Positions 1 to 9,151 of a DNA stretch of 44,340 bases are shown piece by piece. Source of the stretch: Azoarcus sp. (GTDB lineage Bacteria > Pseudomonadota > Gammaproteobacteria > Burkholderiales > Rhodocyclaceae); the NCBI GenBank assembly GCA_031277975.1, contig JAITLI010000166.1, positions 1 to 44,340 on the forward strand. Reading direction: 5' to 3'. The notes under the pieces were generated by a model. That model was not told the origin of the DNA. It ran no database searches and worked only from the letters and a program-made list of their open reading frames with translations. The translations under genes were made by a program, and so were the position numbers. Every line of letters begins with the position of its first letter. Position 1 is the first letter of the stretch.

Positions 1-410
1 GCAATGATCCTGTCCATGAAAACGCCCTGTGTCTCGAAGATTCGTTCTGCCGGAATCCCTTTCAGGTCATCGACATTCGCCGGATTCGGCTCGGGCGCCG
101 GGCCTTCGAACCAGACAAAACGTTTGTCGGCGCCTTTGCTGGAAGAAACCTTCAGCGCGATCACCCCCTGTTCCCCGGCGGCGGCGTTGATTTCCTGCGC
201 CAGGCGGTTGAGGCCCCGGTTGGCACTCGCGGCGGAAAGCTCCGGGTACAGCGCCTCGAACACGTCGGAGACCTTGATCCGTGGGTCGTCGGATTTTGTT
301 TTTTCCAACAACTCCAGGATCTTGTCGATTTTTCCCCGGTATGCACTACCGAGGCCGATGTTTTGCAAGGATTTCCGGACGAAATAGGCGTCCAACGGTA
401 CCATCGTCAT
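1..410 (-). CDS. Unrecognised protein, N-terminal part only (runs off left edge)
   Basis: This frame is open from an ATG at 410 down to base 1, giving 136 codons with no stop, so the C-terminus lies outside the window. A strong Shine-Dalgarno (GAGGAGGG) sits about seven bases before the ATG, and an in-frame ATG at 404 is an alternative. The product starts MTMVPLDAYFVRKSLQNIG and is soluble and mixed in charge. Residues 20-75 look helical (GKIDKILELLEKTK, then SDVFEALYPELSAASANRGL) and could form a helix-turn-helix-like domain, though that is inference. I do not recognise the family. Codon third positions are less GC-biased than in neighbours (AAA, GAA and TTG are frequent), which hints at a different origin. 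It is transcribed away from the rest of the window, from a region holding three TTTGTC repeats. Confidence 0.7.
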   Translation of the reverse strand, partial: MTMVPLDAYFVRKSLQNIGLGSAYRGKIDKILELLEKTKSDDPRIKVSDVFEALYPELSAASANRGLNRLAQEINAAAGEQGVIALKVSSSKGADKRFVWFEGPAPEPNPANVDDLKGIPAERIFETQGVFMDRII

Positions 411-463
411 TGTTTACCCTCCTCAGAAATTTGCTGCGGTCCAAGCCGTTGACAGACGAATGA

Positions 464-511
464 TGGCACAATTTTGTCCTGTTTGTCGCATTTTGTCTGA
501 TTTTATGGCAC
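464..511. promoter_or_regulatory. Three phased TTTGTC direct repeats flanked by TGGCAC
   Basis: TTTGTC occurs at 473-478, 482-487 and 492-497, spaced 9 and 10 bases, close to one helical turn. The outer two copies extend to ATTTTGTC. The set is bracketed by TGGCAC at 464-469 and 506-511. Read on the minus strand these are GACAAA iterons about 60-80 bases upstream of the gene that starts at 410. Phased direct repeats of this kind are typical operators for a multimeric regulator. The regulator is unknown. Confidence 0.4.
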
Positions 512-549
512 GCTCCGCCCAGAGCGAGGAAAGCGCAGGCCCGGTAGCG

Positions 550-600
550 GAAGGCGTCAAGTCCGAGGCCATTGAAGCTGGCCGTTTCAAGGGGCTGGGC
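550..600 (+). pseudogene. 51-bp parE fragment
   Basis: These 51 bases match parE 3112-3162 at 46 positions by eye. They encode EGVKSEAIEAGRFKGLG, against [17 protein letters not shown] in the intact ParE downstream. The match stops abruptly after GLG. The fragment sits in an open frame from 460 to 642 that otherwise resembles nothing I know. Three of the five differences are third-position changes, as expected if the copy came from a coding paralogue. It is best read as a relic of a duplicated or horizontally acquired topoisomerase subunit B gene. Confidence 0.6.
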
Positions 601-689
601 GTCGCAGCGTCTTTCGACGGCCGGGCGGAGAGAACCGCTTGACGCCTCTTTCCCCGGAAAAGAGAATGCGGCAAGGAAAGGAGATGGTC

Positions 690-1211
690 ATGGTTTTTGA
701 ATGGATTCGGACAATCATCGTTTTGCCGGGAACCGTTCTTGTCTTTTTACCAGCGCTGCTTCTCTATCTCACGGATTACCGTTGGAAATTCAGTTCACTT
801 CCCCTGTTCGCCGCGGGAATCGTTCTTCTGTGCGCCGGGCTGTCGCTGGCTGGCTGGACGATGTGGCTTTTCGGGAAAAAAGGGCGCGGGACGCCGGCGC
901 CCTGGAACCCGCCGAAAAAACTTGTCATCGAAGGGCCTTACCGCCATGTGAGGAATCCGATGATAACGAGCGTGCTGATTTTGCTGATCGCCGAGACGCT
1001 GCTGCTGGATTCCTGGCTGCCCATGGGCGTTTTCGCGCTGTTTCTCGGAAGCAATATGCTCTATTTCCCCTTCGTCGAGGAAAAGGGACTCGAAAAACGC
1101 TTTGGGCAGGACTATCTGGCGTACAAGCGCGAGGTACCGCGCTGGCTGCCGCGGATGACGCCTTTCAAGCCCGCTTCGGACGATACGCCCGGCCTGGATT
1201 CGCCGGATTGA
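690..1211 (+). CDS. Integral membrane isoprenylcysteine/phospholipid methyltransferase-like protein
   Basis: The 173-residue product is a small polytopic membrane protein with hydrophobic segments near residues 6-27, 38-62 and 91-125. The motif GPYRHVRNPM at residues 82-91, followed by an EEKGLEKRFGQDYLAYKREVPRW tail (given here only as its conserved acidic and aromatic pattern), is characteristic of the ICMT/PEMT superfamily, which transfers methyl groups from S-adenosylmethionine to lipids or prenylated substrates. I chose the ATG at 690 because AAGGAAAGGAG ends six bases before it; the in-frame ATG at 684 abuts the Shine-Dalgarno, and the frame extends further upstream to 639 without support. 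The substrate cannot be told from sequence; bacterial members are mostly uncharacterised. It precedes parE by 169 bases and is probably a separate unit. Confidence 0.8.
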   Translation: MVFEWIRTIIVLPGTVLVFLPALLLYLTDYRWKFSSLPLFAAGIVLLCAGLSLAGWTMWLFGKKGRGTPAPWNPPKKLVIEGPYRHVRNPMITSVLILLIAETLLLDSWLPMGVFALFLGSNMLYFPFVEEKGLEKRFGQDYLAYKREVPRWLPRMTPFKPASDDTPGLDSPD

Positions 1212-1230
1212 CGCAGTACGCCGGGGATAG

Positions 1231-3354
<2,124 letters not shown>

Positions 3355-3411
3355 CGGCGGGGATCAGTGTACTGTCCTGTTGCGTTCCGTCTGTTTATAA
3401 ACCTGTCTGAC

Positions 3412-3423
3412 AAACAATTGTTT
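3412..3423. promoter_or_regulatory. Perfect 12-bp palindrome AAACAATTGTTT
   Basis: AAACAATTGTTT lies in the AT-richer gap between parE and the PAP2 gene, 113 bases before the PAP2 start. A second palindrome, GTTTATAAAC, occurs at 3393-3402. Both sit where a promoter for the five-gene envelope block should be and may be operator sites. No convincing -35/-10 pair was found. Confidence 0.3.
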
Positions 3424-3535
3424 CGGCGTGTGTAGATGTTTGGTACCGCCCGATCAACGGTCCGGACGTGCAATGACGATGCGATCATGGCCGCGATCGG
3501 CTAAGATACGTCGCTTTCCCCGATCCGCCGTTGCG

Positions 3536-4357
3536 ATGAGCGCTTTACTTTCTCCGTCCGCTCTTTCTGTATCCAGGCTCCTGGATGGCCGGGTGCTTTT
3601 GCCGGTGCTGGTCTGTGCCGTGGGCGCGGGGGTCGTGGCGGCACTCGGGGCCAATGAGCGATGGTTTCTCGCCGCGAATACGGCGGCGGTGGGATGGCTG
3701 CCAGTGGGGGCGTGGGCGGGGATCACCACTATGGGCAGTCCGCTGGGGGCTTTCGCCCTGCTTGCGCCCACGCTGGCCAGATGGCCGCGCTGGACGGCGG
3801 CGGCGTTGCTGGCCGCGCCGCTCGCCAGTGTCTATACCCACGTTTTCAAGGAGTTCGCCAATGTGCCGCGCCCGGCGGCGGTGCTGGCGCCGGAGTTGTT
3901 CCAGATCGTCGGTTTGCCGCTGCGCACCAGTTCTTTTCCTTCCGGGCATACTTTGACCATTTTTGTGCTGGCCGGGGTGCTGGCGCTGTGCGCCCGGCGG
4001 CGGCTGGCGTGGTGCTTTGTGCCGGTCGCGGCGCTGGTGGCGTTTTCGCGCATCGCGGTGGGGGCGCATTGGCCGCTCGATTTGTTCGGCGGCGCGGCGG
4101 GCGGTTGGGCCGCCGCCGCGTGCGGTTGTGCCTGGTCGGCGCGCTGGCGCTTCTGGGAAGGCGCTGGCGGCCAGCGCGCGCTGGCGGCGGTCGCGCTGGT
4201 CGCTTCCGTGACGCTTGGCTTCGAGCATCCGGATTATCCCGAGGGTCTCTGGATGCAATATTTGCTATGCGCTTGGGGAAGCGCTGGAGCGCTTTACGCT
4301 TTGTGGCGTCCGGCGGCAGTCCGGCCCGCGGCGGCGCCGGAACGGATGGGCGCATGA
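3536..4357 (+). CDS. PAP2-family membrane phosphatase (first of two)
   Basis: The 273-residue product has about six membrane segments and the full acid-phosphatase signature of the PAP2 superfamily: K105 to R112-P113 (K-x6-RP), PSGH at 135-138, and SR-x5-H-x3-D with R172, H178 and D182. Such enzymes remove phosphate from lipid phosphates or diphosphates, for example undecaprenyl diphosphate, phosphatidylglycerol phosphate or lipid A, on the outer face of the inner membrane. The ATG at 3536 gives a normal N-terminus; the frame is open further upstream but that part is not membrane-like. No clear ribosome site is seen. The stop overlaps the next start as ATGA. It heads a five-gene block with two glycosyltransferases, so a role in recycling the lipid carrier or trimming a lipid-linked sugar product is likely. 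Confidence 0.85.
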   Translation: MSALLSPSALSVSRLLDGRVLLPVLVCAVGAGVVAALGANERWFLAANTAAVGWLPVGAWAGITTMGSPLGAFALLAPTLARWPRWTAAALLAAPLASVYTHVFKEFANVPRPAAVLAPELFQIVGLPLRTSSFPSGHTLTIFVLAGVLALCARRRLAWCFVPVAALVAFSRIAVGAHWPLDLFGGAAGGWAAAACGCAWSARWRFWEGAGGQRALAAVALVASVTLGFEHPDYPEGLWMQYLLCAWGSAGALYALWRPAAVRPAAAPERMGA

Positions 4358-5286
4358 AGCGGGCGTTCAGGCATGCCCTCGCCATCGCGCTGACCCTGGC
4401 GCTGGCGGTATGGCTACTGTCCGGGCGGCGCTGGGCGGAATTCGGCGCGGCGCTGGCTGGCTTGTCCATCGCCGATGCCGCATTGGCGGCGGCGGGGTTT
4501 TTCCTGAGTTATCTGTTGCGCGCGGCGCGGGTGCATGGCGAATTCCGCCACGATGCCCGGGGGCGTTTCGGCACCTGCCTGCGCATCGTGCTCATGCACA
4601 ACGCGGCGGTCAACGTGGTGCCGTTTCGCGGCGGCGAGGCGGCCTTTCCGGTATTGCTCGGCAGGGTTTTCGGCACGCCACTTCCCCGGGCGCTGGCGTC
4701 TCTGTTCTGGTTTCGCTTGCAGGATGCGCTGGTCGTGGCGATGGTGGCCGCCGCGGTGTGGCCGGGGCTGCCTCTTGCCCTGCGGGCGGCGGGCGTGGCC
4801 GCGCTCGCCGCGTTTGCCTGGTGGCTGCCGCGCTGGGCGCGCCGTCCGCATGATTGGGCCGGACGCGGCGCGTTTGCCGGTAAGCTCGCCAAGCTGCGCG
4901 ATGCCTTTGCCGAGTCGGCGCGGCACGCCCGCTTCGGCTGGTTGTGGACGGCCGCGAATTGGTCGGTCAAACTCGCGGCGCAGGCGTGCTTGCTGGCGGC
5001 GCTGCTCGGCACGGACCCGGGCCGCGCCGCGGCGGGGGCGCTGGGAGCGGAGCTGGCCGCCATCTTGCCGGTGCAGGGCGTGGCGGGCTTCGGCACGTAT
5101 GAGGCGGGCGCGGCGGCGGCCTTGTTGCCCGCCGGCATCGCGCTGACCGATGGGCTGCGCGCCGCGCTCGCGCTGCATCTTTTCGTGATTGCCTGCGCCC
5201 TGTGCGCGGGCGCGGTCGCGGCCATGCTGCCCGGCCCCCGTTCAACGGCGGAGTCATCCGCTGCCGCGAAGGTTCCGAATTCATGA
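4354..5286 (+). CDS. YbhN/AglD-type polytopic membrane protein (LPG synthase TM region family)
   Basis: This 310-residue integral membrane protein has around seven or eight hydrophobic segments and family landmarks: an N-terminal LLRAARVHGEF region, NVVPFRGGEAAFPVLL in the middle and GVAGFGTYEAG near residue 250. It belongs to the UPF0104 / lysylphosphatidylglycerol-synthase transmembrane family, but has no catalytic aminoacyl-transfer domain. Members have been tied to lipid or hopanoid trafficking and to steps with polyprenyl-linked sugars, although no single biochemical function is established. Its ATG at 4354 overlaps the stop of the upstream PAP2 gene, and its own stop overlaps the glycosyltransferase start at 5283, which suggests translational coupling. 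In this setting a lipid-transport role is a reasonable inference. Confidence 0.8.
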   Translation: MKRAFRHALAIALTLALAVWLLSGRRWAEFGAALAGLSIADAALAAAGFFLSYLLRAARVHGEFRHDARGRFGTCLRIVLMHNAAVNVVPFRGGEAAFPVLLGRVFGTPLPRALASLFWFRLQDALVVAMVAAAVWPGLPLALRAAGVAALAAFAWWLPRWARRPHDWAGRGAFAGKLAKLRDAFAESARHARFGWLWTAANWSVKLAAQACLLAALLGTDPGRAAAGALGAELAAILPVQGVAGFGTYEAGAAAALLPAGIALTDGLRAALALHLFVIACALCAGAVAAMLPGPRSTAESSAAAKVPNS

Positions 5287-6371
5287 ACAAGTCTCCCCTG
5301 CCTCCCGCCGAAGCGCGCATTCCCGCCGATTTGCCGCGCCACACCTTGTCGGTGGTCGTGCCGATGTACAACGAGGCGGAAAACGTCGCGCCGCTCCTCG
5401 AACGCATCCATCTCGCGCTCGCCCCTTACCCGTGGCCATGGGAAGTGGTGCTGGTCGATGATGGCAGCAGCGACGCGACGCCAGCGGAATTGCTGCGCTG
5501 CGCGCGCCTGCATGGCCCGCATGTGCGGGTCGTGCAACTGATGCGCAACTACAAGCAAACCGCCGCGATGCAGGCCGGTATCGACGCCGCGCGCGGCAGC
5601 GTGATCGTGACGATGGACGGCGATCTGCAAAACGATCCGGTCGATATCCCGCGCATGGTCGGGCGGCTGCTCGGCGAGGATCTCGATCTCGTCGCCGGCT
5701 GGCGCAAGAACCGGCGGGACGGGCTGTTGCTGCGCAAGATTCCGTCGCGGATCGCCAATCGTCTGATCGCGCGCCTGACCGGAGTACAACTGCGCGACTA
5801 CGGTTGCAGCCTGAAGGTATTCCGCGCCAGCGCGATCAAGAGCGTGCGGCTCTACGGTGAAATGCACCGCTTCATCCCCGCCTGGCTGGCGACGGTGACG
5901 ACGCCGCGCCGTATCGCGCAGGAAGAGGTGACGCACCACGCCCGGGTATTCGGGCAATCCAAATACGGTCTTTCGCGCACGTTCCGCGTCGTGCTCGATT
6001 TGATCTTCGTTTATTTCTTCATGCGCTTCCGCACGCGCCCCGGACATTTCTTCGGCGGCATCGGTATTGGACTCGGGACGCTCGGCGGCCTGATCCTCGC
6101 CTGGCTCGCCGTGGTGAAATTCGTGATCGGCGAGAACATCGGCACCCGTCCGCTGCTTTTCGTCGGCTTTTTCCTCATCATCGCCGGGGTGCAAATGGTG
6201 ACTTCCGGGGTATTGGCCGAATTGCTGACGCGGATCTATTACGAATCGGGCCGCTCGCACCCTTATCTGGCGCGCGAGACCGCCGCGCCCGGCGATGACG
6301 AATGCTGGCGCGCGCCCGCGCCCCCGGGCGCCGGCGCCAGCGATACCGCCGCCCCCGCCGGAAAGGCATGA
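5283..6371 (+). CDS. ArnC/GtrB-like membrane glycosyltransferase family 2
   Basis: The 362-residue protein has an N-terminal GT-A domain (VVVPMYNEAENV at 24-35, VDDGSSD at 58-64, TMDGDLQNDP at 110-119) and QSKYG at 225-229. Two C-terminal membrane helices follow at about 258-280 and 291-313. This is the layout of polyprenyl-phosphate sugar transferases such as ArnC, GtrB and dolichyl-phosphate mannose synthase, which load a sugar from a nucleotide donor onto the lipid carrier on the cytoplasmic face. The ATG at 5283 overlaps the preceding stop. The downstream gene is an ArnT/GT39-type transferase that would use the lipid-linked sugar, so the two form a plausible loading and transfer pair. The sugar is unknown. 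The last 35 residues are low-complexity and rich in Ala and Pro. Confidence 0.88.
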   Translation: MNKSPLPPAEARIPADLPRHTLSVVVPMYNEAENVAPLLERIHLALAPYPWPWEVVLVDDGSSDATPAELLRCARLHGPHVRVVQLMRNYKQTAAMQAGIDAARGSVIVTMDGDLQNDPVDIPRMVGRLLGEDLDLVAGWRKNRRDGLLLRKIPSRIANRLIARLTGVQLRDYGCSLKVFRASAIKSVRLYGEMHRFIPAWLATVTTPRRIAQEEVTHHARVFGQSKYGLSRTFRVVLDLIFVYFFMRFRTRPGHFFGGIGIGLGTLGGLILAWLAVVKFVIGENIGTRPLLFVGFFLIIAGVQMVTSGVLAELLTRIYYESGRSHPYLARETAAPGDDECWRAPAPPGAGASDTAAPAGKA

Positions 6372-7939
6372 TGCGGCTTCCGCGGGCGCGCACCCTCTTC
6401 ATTCTCGCCCTGCCTTTCGCGGCCTTTCTGCTGCGTCTGGGCGGCGCGCCGCTGTTCGATGTCGATGAGGGAGCGTTTTCCGAAGCGACGCGTGAAATGT
6501 TCGAGCGCGGCGACTTCCTGTCGACCTATCTCAATGGCGAGCGCCGTTTCGATAAACCGATCCTCATTTATTGGCTGCAAGCGGCGAGCTATCTGTGTCT
6601 TGGCGGCGTCCTCGGCGCGGAATGGGCGTTCCGGCTGCCCTCGGCGCTGGCCGCGATCGCATGGTGCCTGGCGACGTGGCACTTCGCCCGCCGCCGCTTC
6701 GGCCCGGACGCGGCGCTGGCGGCGCTGGCGGTGGCGGCAACGGCGCTCGGCCCTTTCGCCATCGGACGCGCCGCCACCGCCGACGCCCTGCTCAATCTCC
6801 TGCTGGCGCTGGCGCTGTTCGACGCTTGGCGCTACCTCGAATCCAGCCGGCGCGCGCCGCTGCTGCGCTGCTACATGTGGATCGGCTTCGGTGCGCTCGC
6901 CAAGGGACCGATCGCGCTCATCGTGCCGGGGGCGGTGACCTTCCTCTACTGCGCCAGCCGGGGGGACTGGCGCGCCTGGCTGCGCGCGCTCGGCGAACCG
7001 CGCGGCTGGCTGATCCTCGCCGCGCTGACCGCGCCCTGGTATGGCGCGGCGCTCGCCATCCACGGACAGGATTTCATCGACGGTTTCATCTTCAAGCACA
7101 ACGTCAAGCGCTTCACCGGCACGCTCGAAGGCCACGCCGGCAGCCTTTTCTACTACGTTTTCATCGTGCCGCTCCTGCTGCTGCCCTGGACAGGCGCGCT
7201 CATGGCGAGCCTGCGCCGGGCGAAGGACGACTGCGGCCGACGCACCGGCAGCGGCTTGCGCCGCTACCTGTGGATCTGGGCGGCATTCGTCGTCGTCTTC
7301 TTCTCGCTTTCCGGCACCAAGCTGCCGCATTACGCGCTCTACGGCGCCACGCCGCTCTTCCTGCTGATCGCCGTGCACCGCGAGGAACCCCGGCGCCCGT
7401 TCGCCCACCTCGCGCCGCCGACCCTGCTCCTCATCCTGTTCATCTTCCTGCCGGCGCTCTGCGGCATCCTCGCCGCGCACGCCACGGGCAACGCCTACTA
7501 TCGCGCCCTGCTCGCCGAAGCGACACTGCGGGCCGGCGCCGCTTATTACGGGATATGCGGCGGCGCGCTACTCATCTGGCTGGTGGCGCTCTTCGCGCTG
7601 CGCGGCGCGCTGTGGAACCGCCTGCTGTTCGCCGCGGCCTTGCAAACCGCCGCGCTCGGACTCGCCGTCACACCCTGGCTCGGCGCAATGCTGCAAGGCC
7701 CCGTGAAAGAAGCGGCGGCGTTCGCGCGCACGCGCCCCGAACCCGTCGTCCTCTGGAAACTGGACGCCCCCAGCGTCAGCGTCTACCGCGACGCCGTCAC
7801 CCCCTCGCGCCCGCCGCGAGCCGGAGAGATCGCCATCACCCGCGTCGACCGCGTACCGGCGGAAGGCTTTGAATTCCTTTTCCGCCGCGCCGGAGTCGCC
7901 GTCGTGCGCATGGCCGCCGCGGACGCCGCCCCCCGGTAG
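6368..7939 (+). CDS. ArnT/PMT-like glycosyltransferase family 39
   Basis: This 523-residue multi-spanning protein begins with a signal-anchor helix, followed by the GT39/ArnT hallmark FDVDEGAFSEATREM at about 30-44 (acidic D31, D33 and E34) and RFDKPILIYW at 60-69. Many further membrane helices follow. ArnT moves 4-amino-arabinose from undecaprenyl phosphate to lipid A; relatives move hexoses to lipids or proteins in the periplasm. The start at 6368 overlaps the upstream stop as ATGA; an ATG at 6371 is an alternative. Its immediate partner is an ArnC-like enzyme, but the other arn genes (arnA, arnB, arnD) are absent from this window, so 4-aminoarabinose should not be assumed. Confidence 0.86.
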   Translation: MMRLPRARTLFILALPFAAFLLRLGGAPLFDVDEGAFSEATREMFERGDFLSTYLNGERRFDKPILIYWLQAASYLCLGGVLGAEWAFRLPSALAAIAWCLATWHFARRRFGPDAALAALAVAATALGPFAIGRAATADALLNLLLALALFDAWRYLESSRRAPLLRCYMWIGFGALAKGPIALIVPGAVTFLYCASRGDWRAWLRALGEPRGWLILAALTAPWYGAALAIHGQDFIDGFIFKHNVKRFTGTLEGHAGSLFYYVFIVPLLLLPWTGALMASLRRAKDDCGRRTGSGLRRYLWIWAAFVVVFFSLSGTKLPHYALYGATPLFLLIAVHREEPRRPFAHLAPPTLLLILFIFLPALCGILAAHATGNAYYRALLAEATLRAGAAYYGICGGALLIWLVALFALRGALWNRLLFAAALQTAALGLAVTPWLGAMLQGPVKEAAAFARTRPEPVVLWKLDAPSVSVYRDAVTPSRPPRAGEIAITRVDRVPAEGFEFLFRRAGVAVVRMAAADAAPR

Positions 7940-7958
7940 AACAAAAAAGAAACAGACC

Positions 7959-8699
7959 ATGGACACCGCCCGCCCCGCCCCGCGCCGCGCCGTCGATCCG
8001 CTCACCCTGACGATACTGCTGTCCATGCTGGCGGCGGCGGCGCTCTTCACCCTGTGGCCCGAACTCGATCTCGCGGTCAGCGCCTTCTTCTACTGTCCGG
8101 AAATCGCCGATTTCGCGGGCGACCAATCGGTCCTGGCGGGGGCGATGTTCAAACTCATCCCCTACATTTCGACGGGCATCATCCTCTTTCTCGCGGCGAT
8201 CTTCATCGCCAGCTTCTTCGCGCCCGCGCCCCGGAGGCGCCACTGGCGCCTCCGCAGCGGCTTCCTGCTCGCCGCGCTCATCCTCGGACCGGGCCTCATC
8301 ATCGACATGGCGGCGAAAGACCACTGGGGCCGCGCCCGCCCGTCCCGGATCGCCGAATTCGGCGGCAACGCCCGCTTCACCCCCGCACTACTGCCCGCCG
8401 ACCAGTGCGGGAAAAACTGTTCCTTCGTCAGCGGCCACGCCTCGGCGGGCTTTTTCGCCGTCAGCCTCGGCTTTCTTGGCGGCGCGGGCGCGCGGCGGCG
8501 CTGGACGCTGGCCGGTCTCGCGCTCGGCGGCATCGCCGGACTGGGACGCATCGCCCAGGGCGGACACTTCCTCAGCGACGTGGTGTTCGCCTTCTTCATC
8601 ACCTGGTGGTCGGCGTGGCTGGTATGGCTGATCTTCCGGAAGCTGGGCTGGATGGACAGCACCGGGGAGCGGGGAGCGGGGAGCGGGAATCAGACCTAG
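7959..8699 (+). CDS. PAP2-family membrane phosphatase (second), LpxE-like
   Basis: The 246-residue protein carries the complete PAP2 site: K120 to R127-P128, SGH at 158-160, and R197-x5-H203-x3-D207. About six membrane segments are visible. The layout (long N-terminal part with an early FFYCPE segment, then KDHWGRARP) resembles lipid A phosphatases of the LpxE type and lipid-phosphate phosphatases generally. The ATG at 7959 comes 19 bases after the ArnT-like gene, so it probably belongs to the same transcript. The last 14 codons are unusual: they consist of three perfect GGGGAGC heptamers plus a partial one (8664-8687), giving a low-complexity STGERGAGSGNQT tail. Because seven is not a multiple of three, a change in repeat number would alter the C-terminus. 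Confidence 0.85.
   Translation: MDTARPAPRRAVDPLTLTILLSMLAAAALFTLWPELDLAVSAFFYCPEIADFAGDQSVLAGAMFKLIPYISTGIILFLAAIFIASFFAPAPRRRHWRLRSGFLLAALILGPGLIIDMAAKDHWGRARPSRIAEFGGNARFTPALLPADQCGKNCSFVSGHASAGFFAVSLGFLGGAGARRRWTLAGLALGGIAGLGRIAQGGHFLSDVVFAFFITWWSAWLVWLIFRKLGWMDSTGERGAGSGNQT
8664..8687 (+). repeat. GGGGAGC heptamer tandem repeat
   Basis: Three perfect copies of GGGGAGC (8664-8670, 8671-8677, 8678-8684) plus a partial fourth lie at the 3' end of the second PAP2 gene. Slippage would shift the reading frame of the final codons only. Confidence 0.8.
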
Positions 8700-8776
8700 C
8701 CAGCGGCGGCTCATATTCGGCGATCATCTTCCCGCAACGGTACAGGGAGAGAAAACATTGTGAAGGGGGCACGCCG

Positions 8777-9085
8777 CTACATGTCGCGGTTGCAGGCGAG
8801 GTAGTGGTCGGCTTCGTCGTCGAAGAAGTCTTTCCACACGCGCGTTTTGGCCCAGCGGTACAGGGCGCGCATTTCGTCGTCGGAGAGGATCTTGAGGGGA
8901 TGGCCGACGACGATGACGTCGAAGGGTTCGAGGCCGGAGGCGGAGAGGCCGCAGTCGCCCGAGCCCGCGGGGCAGCCGGGCGGAACATCCTCTTCGGCCC
9001 CCGCCGCGTTGAAGCATGGCAGCAGGAGGGAAAGGACGAGGAGCAGACGCGGACGAACGCCGGAAGGCGTTCCGCCTTCCGGCGC
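8777..9085 (-). CDS. Small secreted protein frame, no standard start codon, behind a sigma-54 promoter
   Basis: This minus-strand frame is open for 102 codons and ends ...ADHYLACNRDM at a TAG (8777-8779). It looks coding: third positions are overwhelmingly G or C, a signal peptide is present (PRLLLVLSLLLPCFNAAGA), and the mature part is cysteine-containing (PPGCPAGSGDCG) followed by a compact acidic and aromatic domain (DEMRALYRWAKTRVWKDFF). I do not recognise the family. The problem is the start. The frame is closed upstream by TAA at 9089-9091, and there is no in-frame ATG, GTG or TTG ahead of the signal peptide. A CTG at 9044-9046 is the only near-cognate candidate. The coordinates given are the maximal open stretch. 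Either a rare start is used, or the perfect 12-bp hairpin at 9058-9084 has destroyed the native start. A sigma-54 promoter lies just upstream. Confidence 0.5.
   Translation of the reverse strand, partial: APEGGTPSGVRPRLLLVLSLLLPCFNAAGAEEDVPPGCPAGSGDCGLSASGLEPFDVIVVGHPLKILSDDEMRALYRWAKTRVWKDFFDDEADHYLACNRDM
9058..9084 (-). other. Perfect 12-bp stem-loop at the 5' end of the predicted transcript
   Basis: CGCCGGAAGGCG pairs with CGCCTTCCGGCG around a three-base loop. On the minus strand it begins about ten bases after the predicted sigma-54 start site and ends about a dozen bases before the signal peptide is encoded. It could be a leader structure that hides or protects the translation start, or an inserted palindrome. 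Confidence 0.7.
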
Positions 9086-9105
9086 TATTTACAACAAAAA
9101 AGTCC

Positions 9106-9120
9106 GCAAGGATCGTGCCA
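9106..9120 (-). promoter_or_regulatory. Sigma-54 (RpoN) promoter, consensus match
   Basis: The minus strand reads TGGCACGATCCTTGC, matching every fixed base of the RpoN consensus TGGCACG-N4-TTGC, with the correct ten-base gap between the GG and GC pairs, and T before TGG. Transcription should start near 9095 and run into the small secreted-protein frame. A match this exact is unlikely by chance in a window of this size. Confidence 0.75.
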
Positions 9121-9151
9121 AGATCATAGCCGTTTGCCACCTGAAAACATG

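Noticed and set aside
464-520. TGGCAC boxes at 464 and 506 as sigma-54 promoters
   Set aside because: Neither has a correctly spaced TTGC; the first has TTTTG one base too close, the second has GCCC in place of TTGC.
6368-7939. Assigning arnT and arnC gene names to the glycosyltransferase pair
   Set aside because: The arnA, arnB and arnD genes needed for 4-aminoarabinose are not in the window, and the motifs are shared by many polyprenyl-sugar enzymes.
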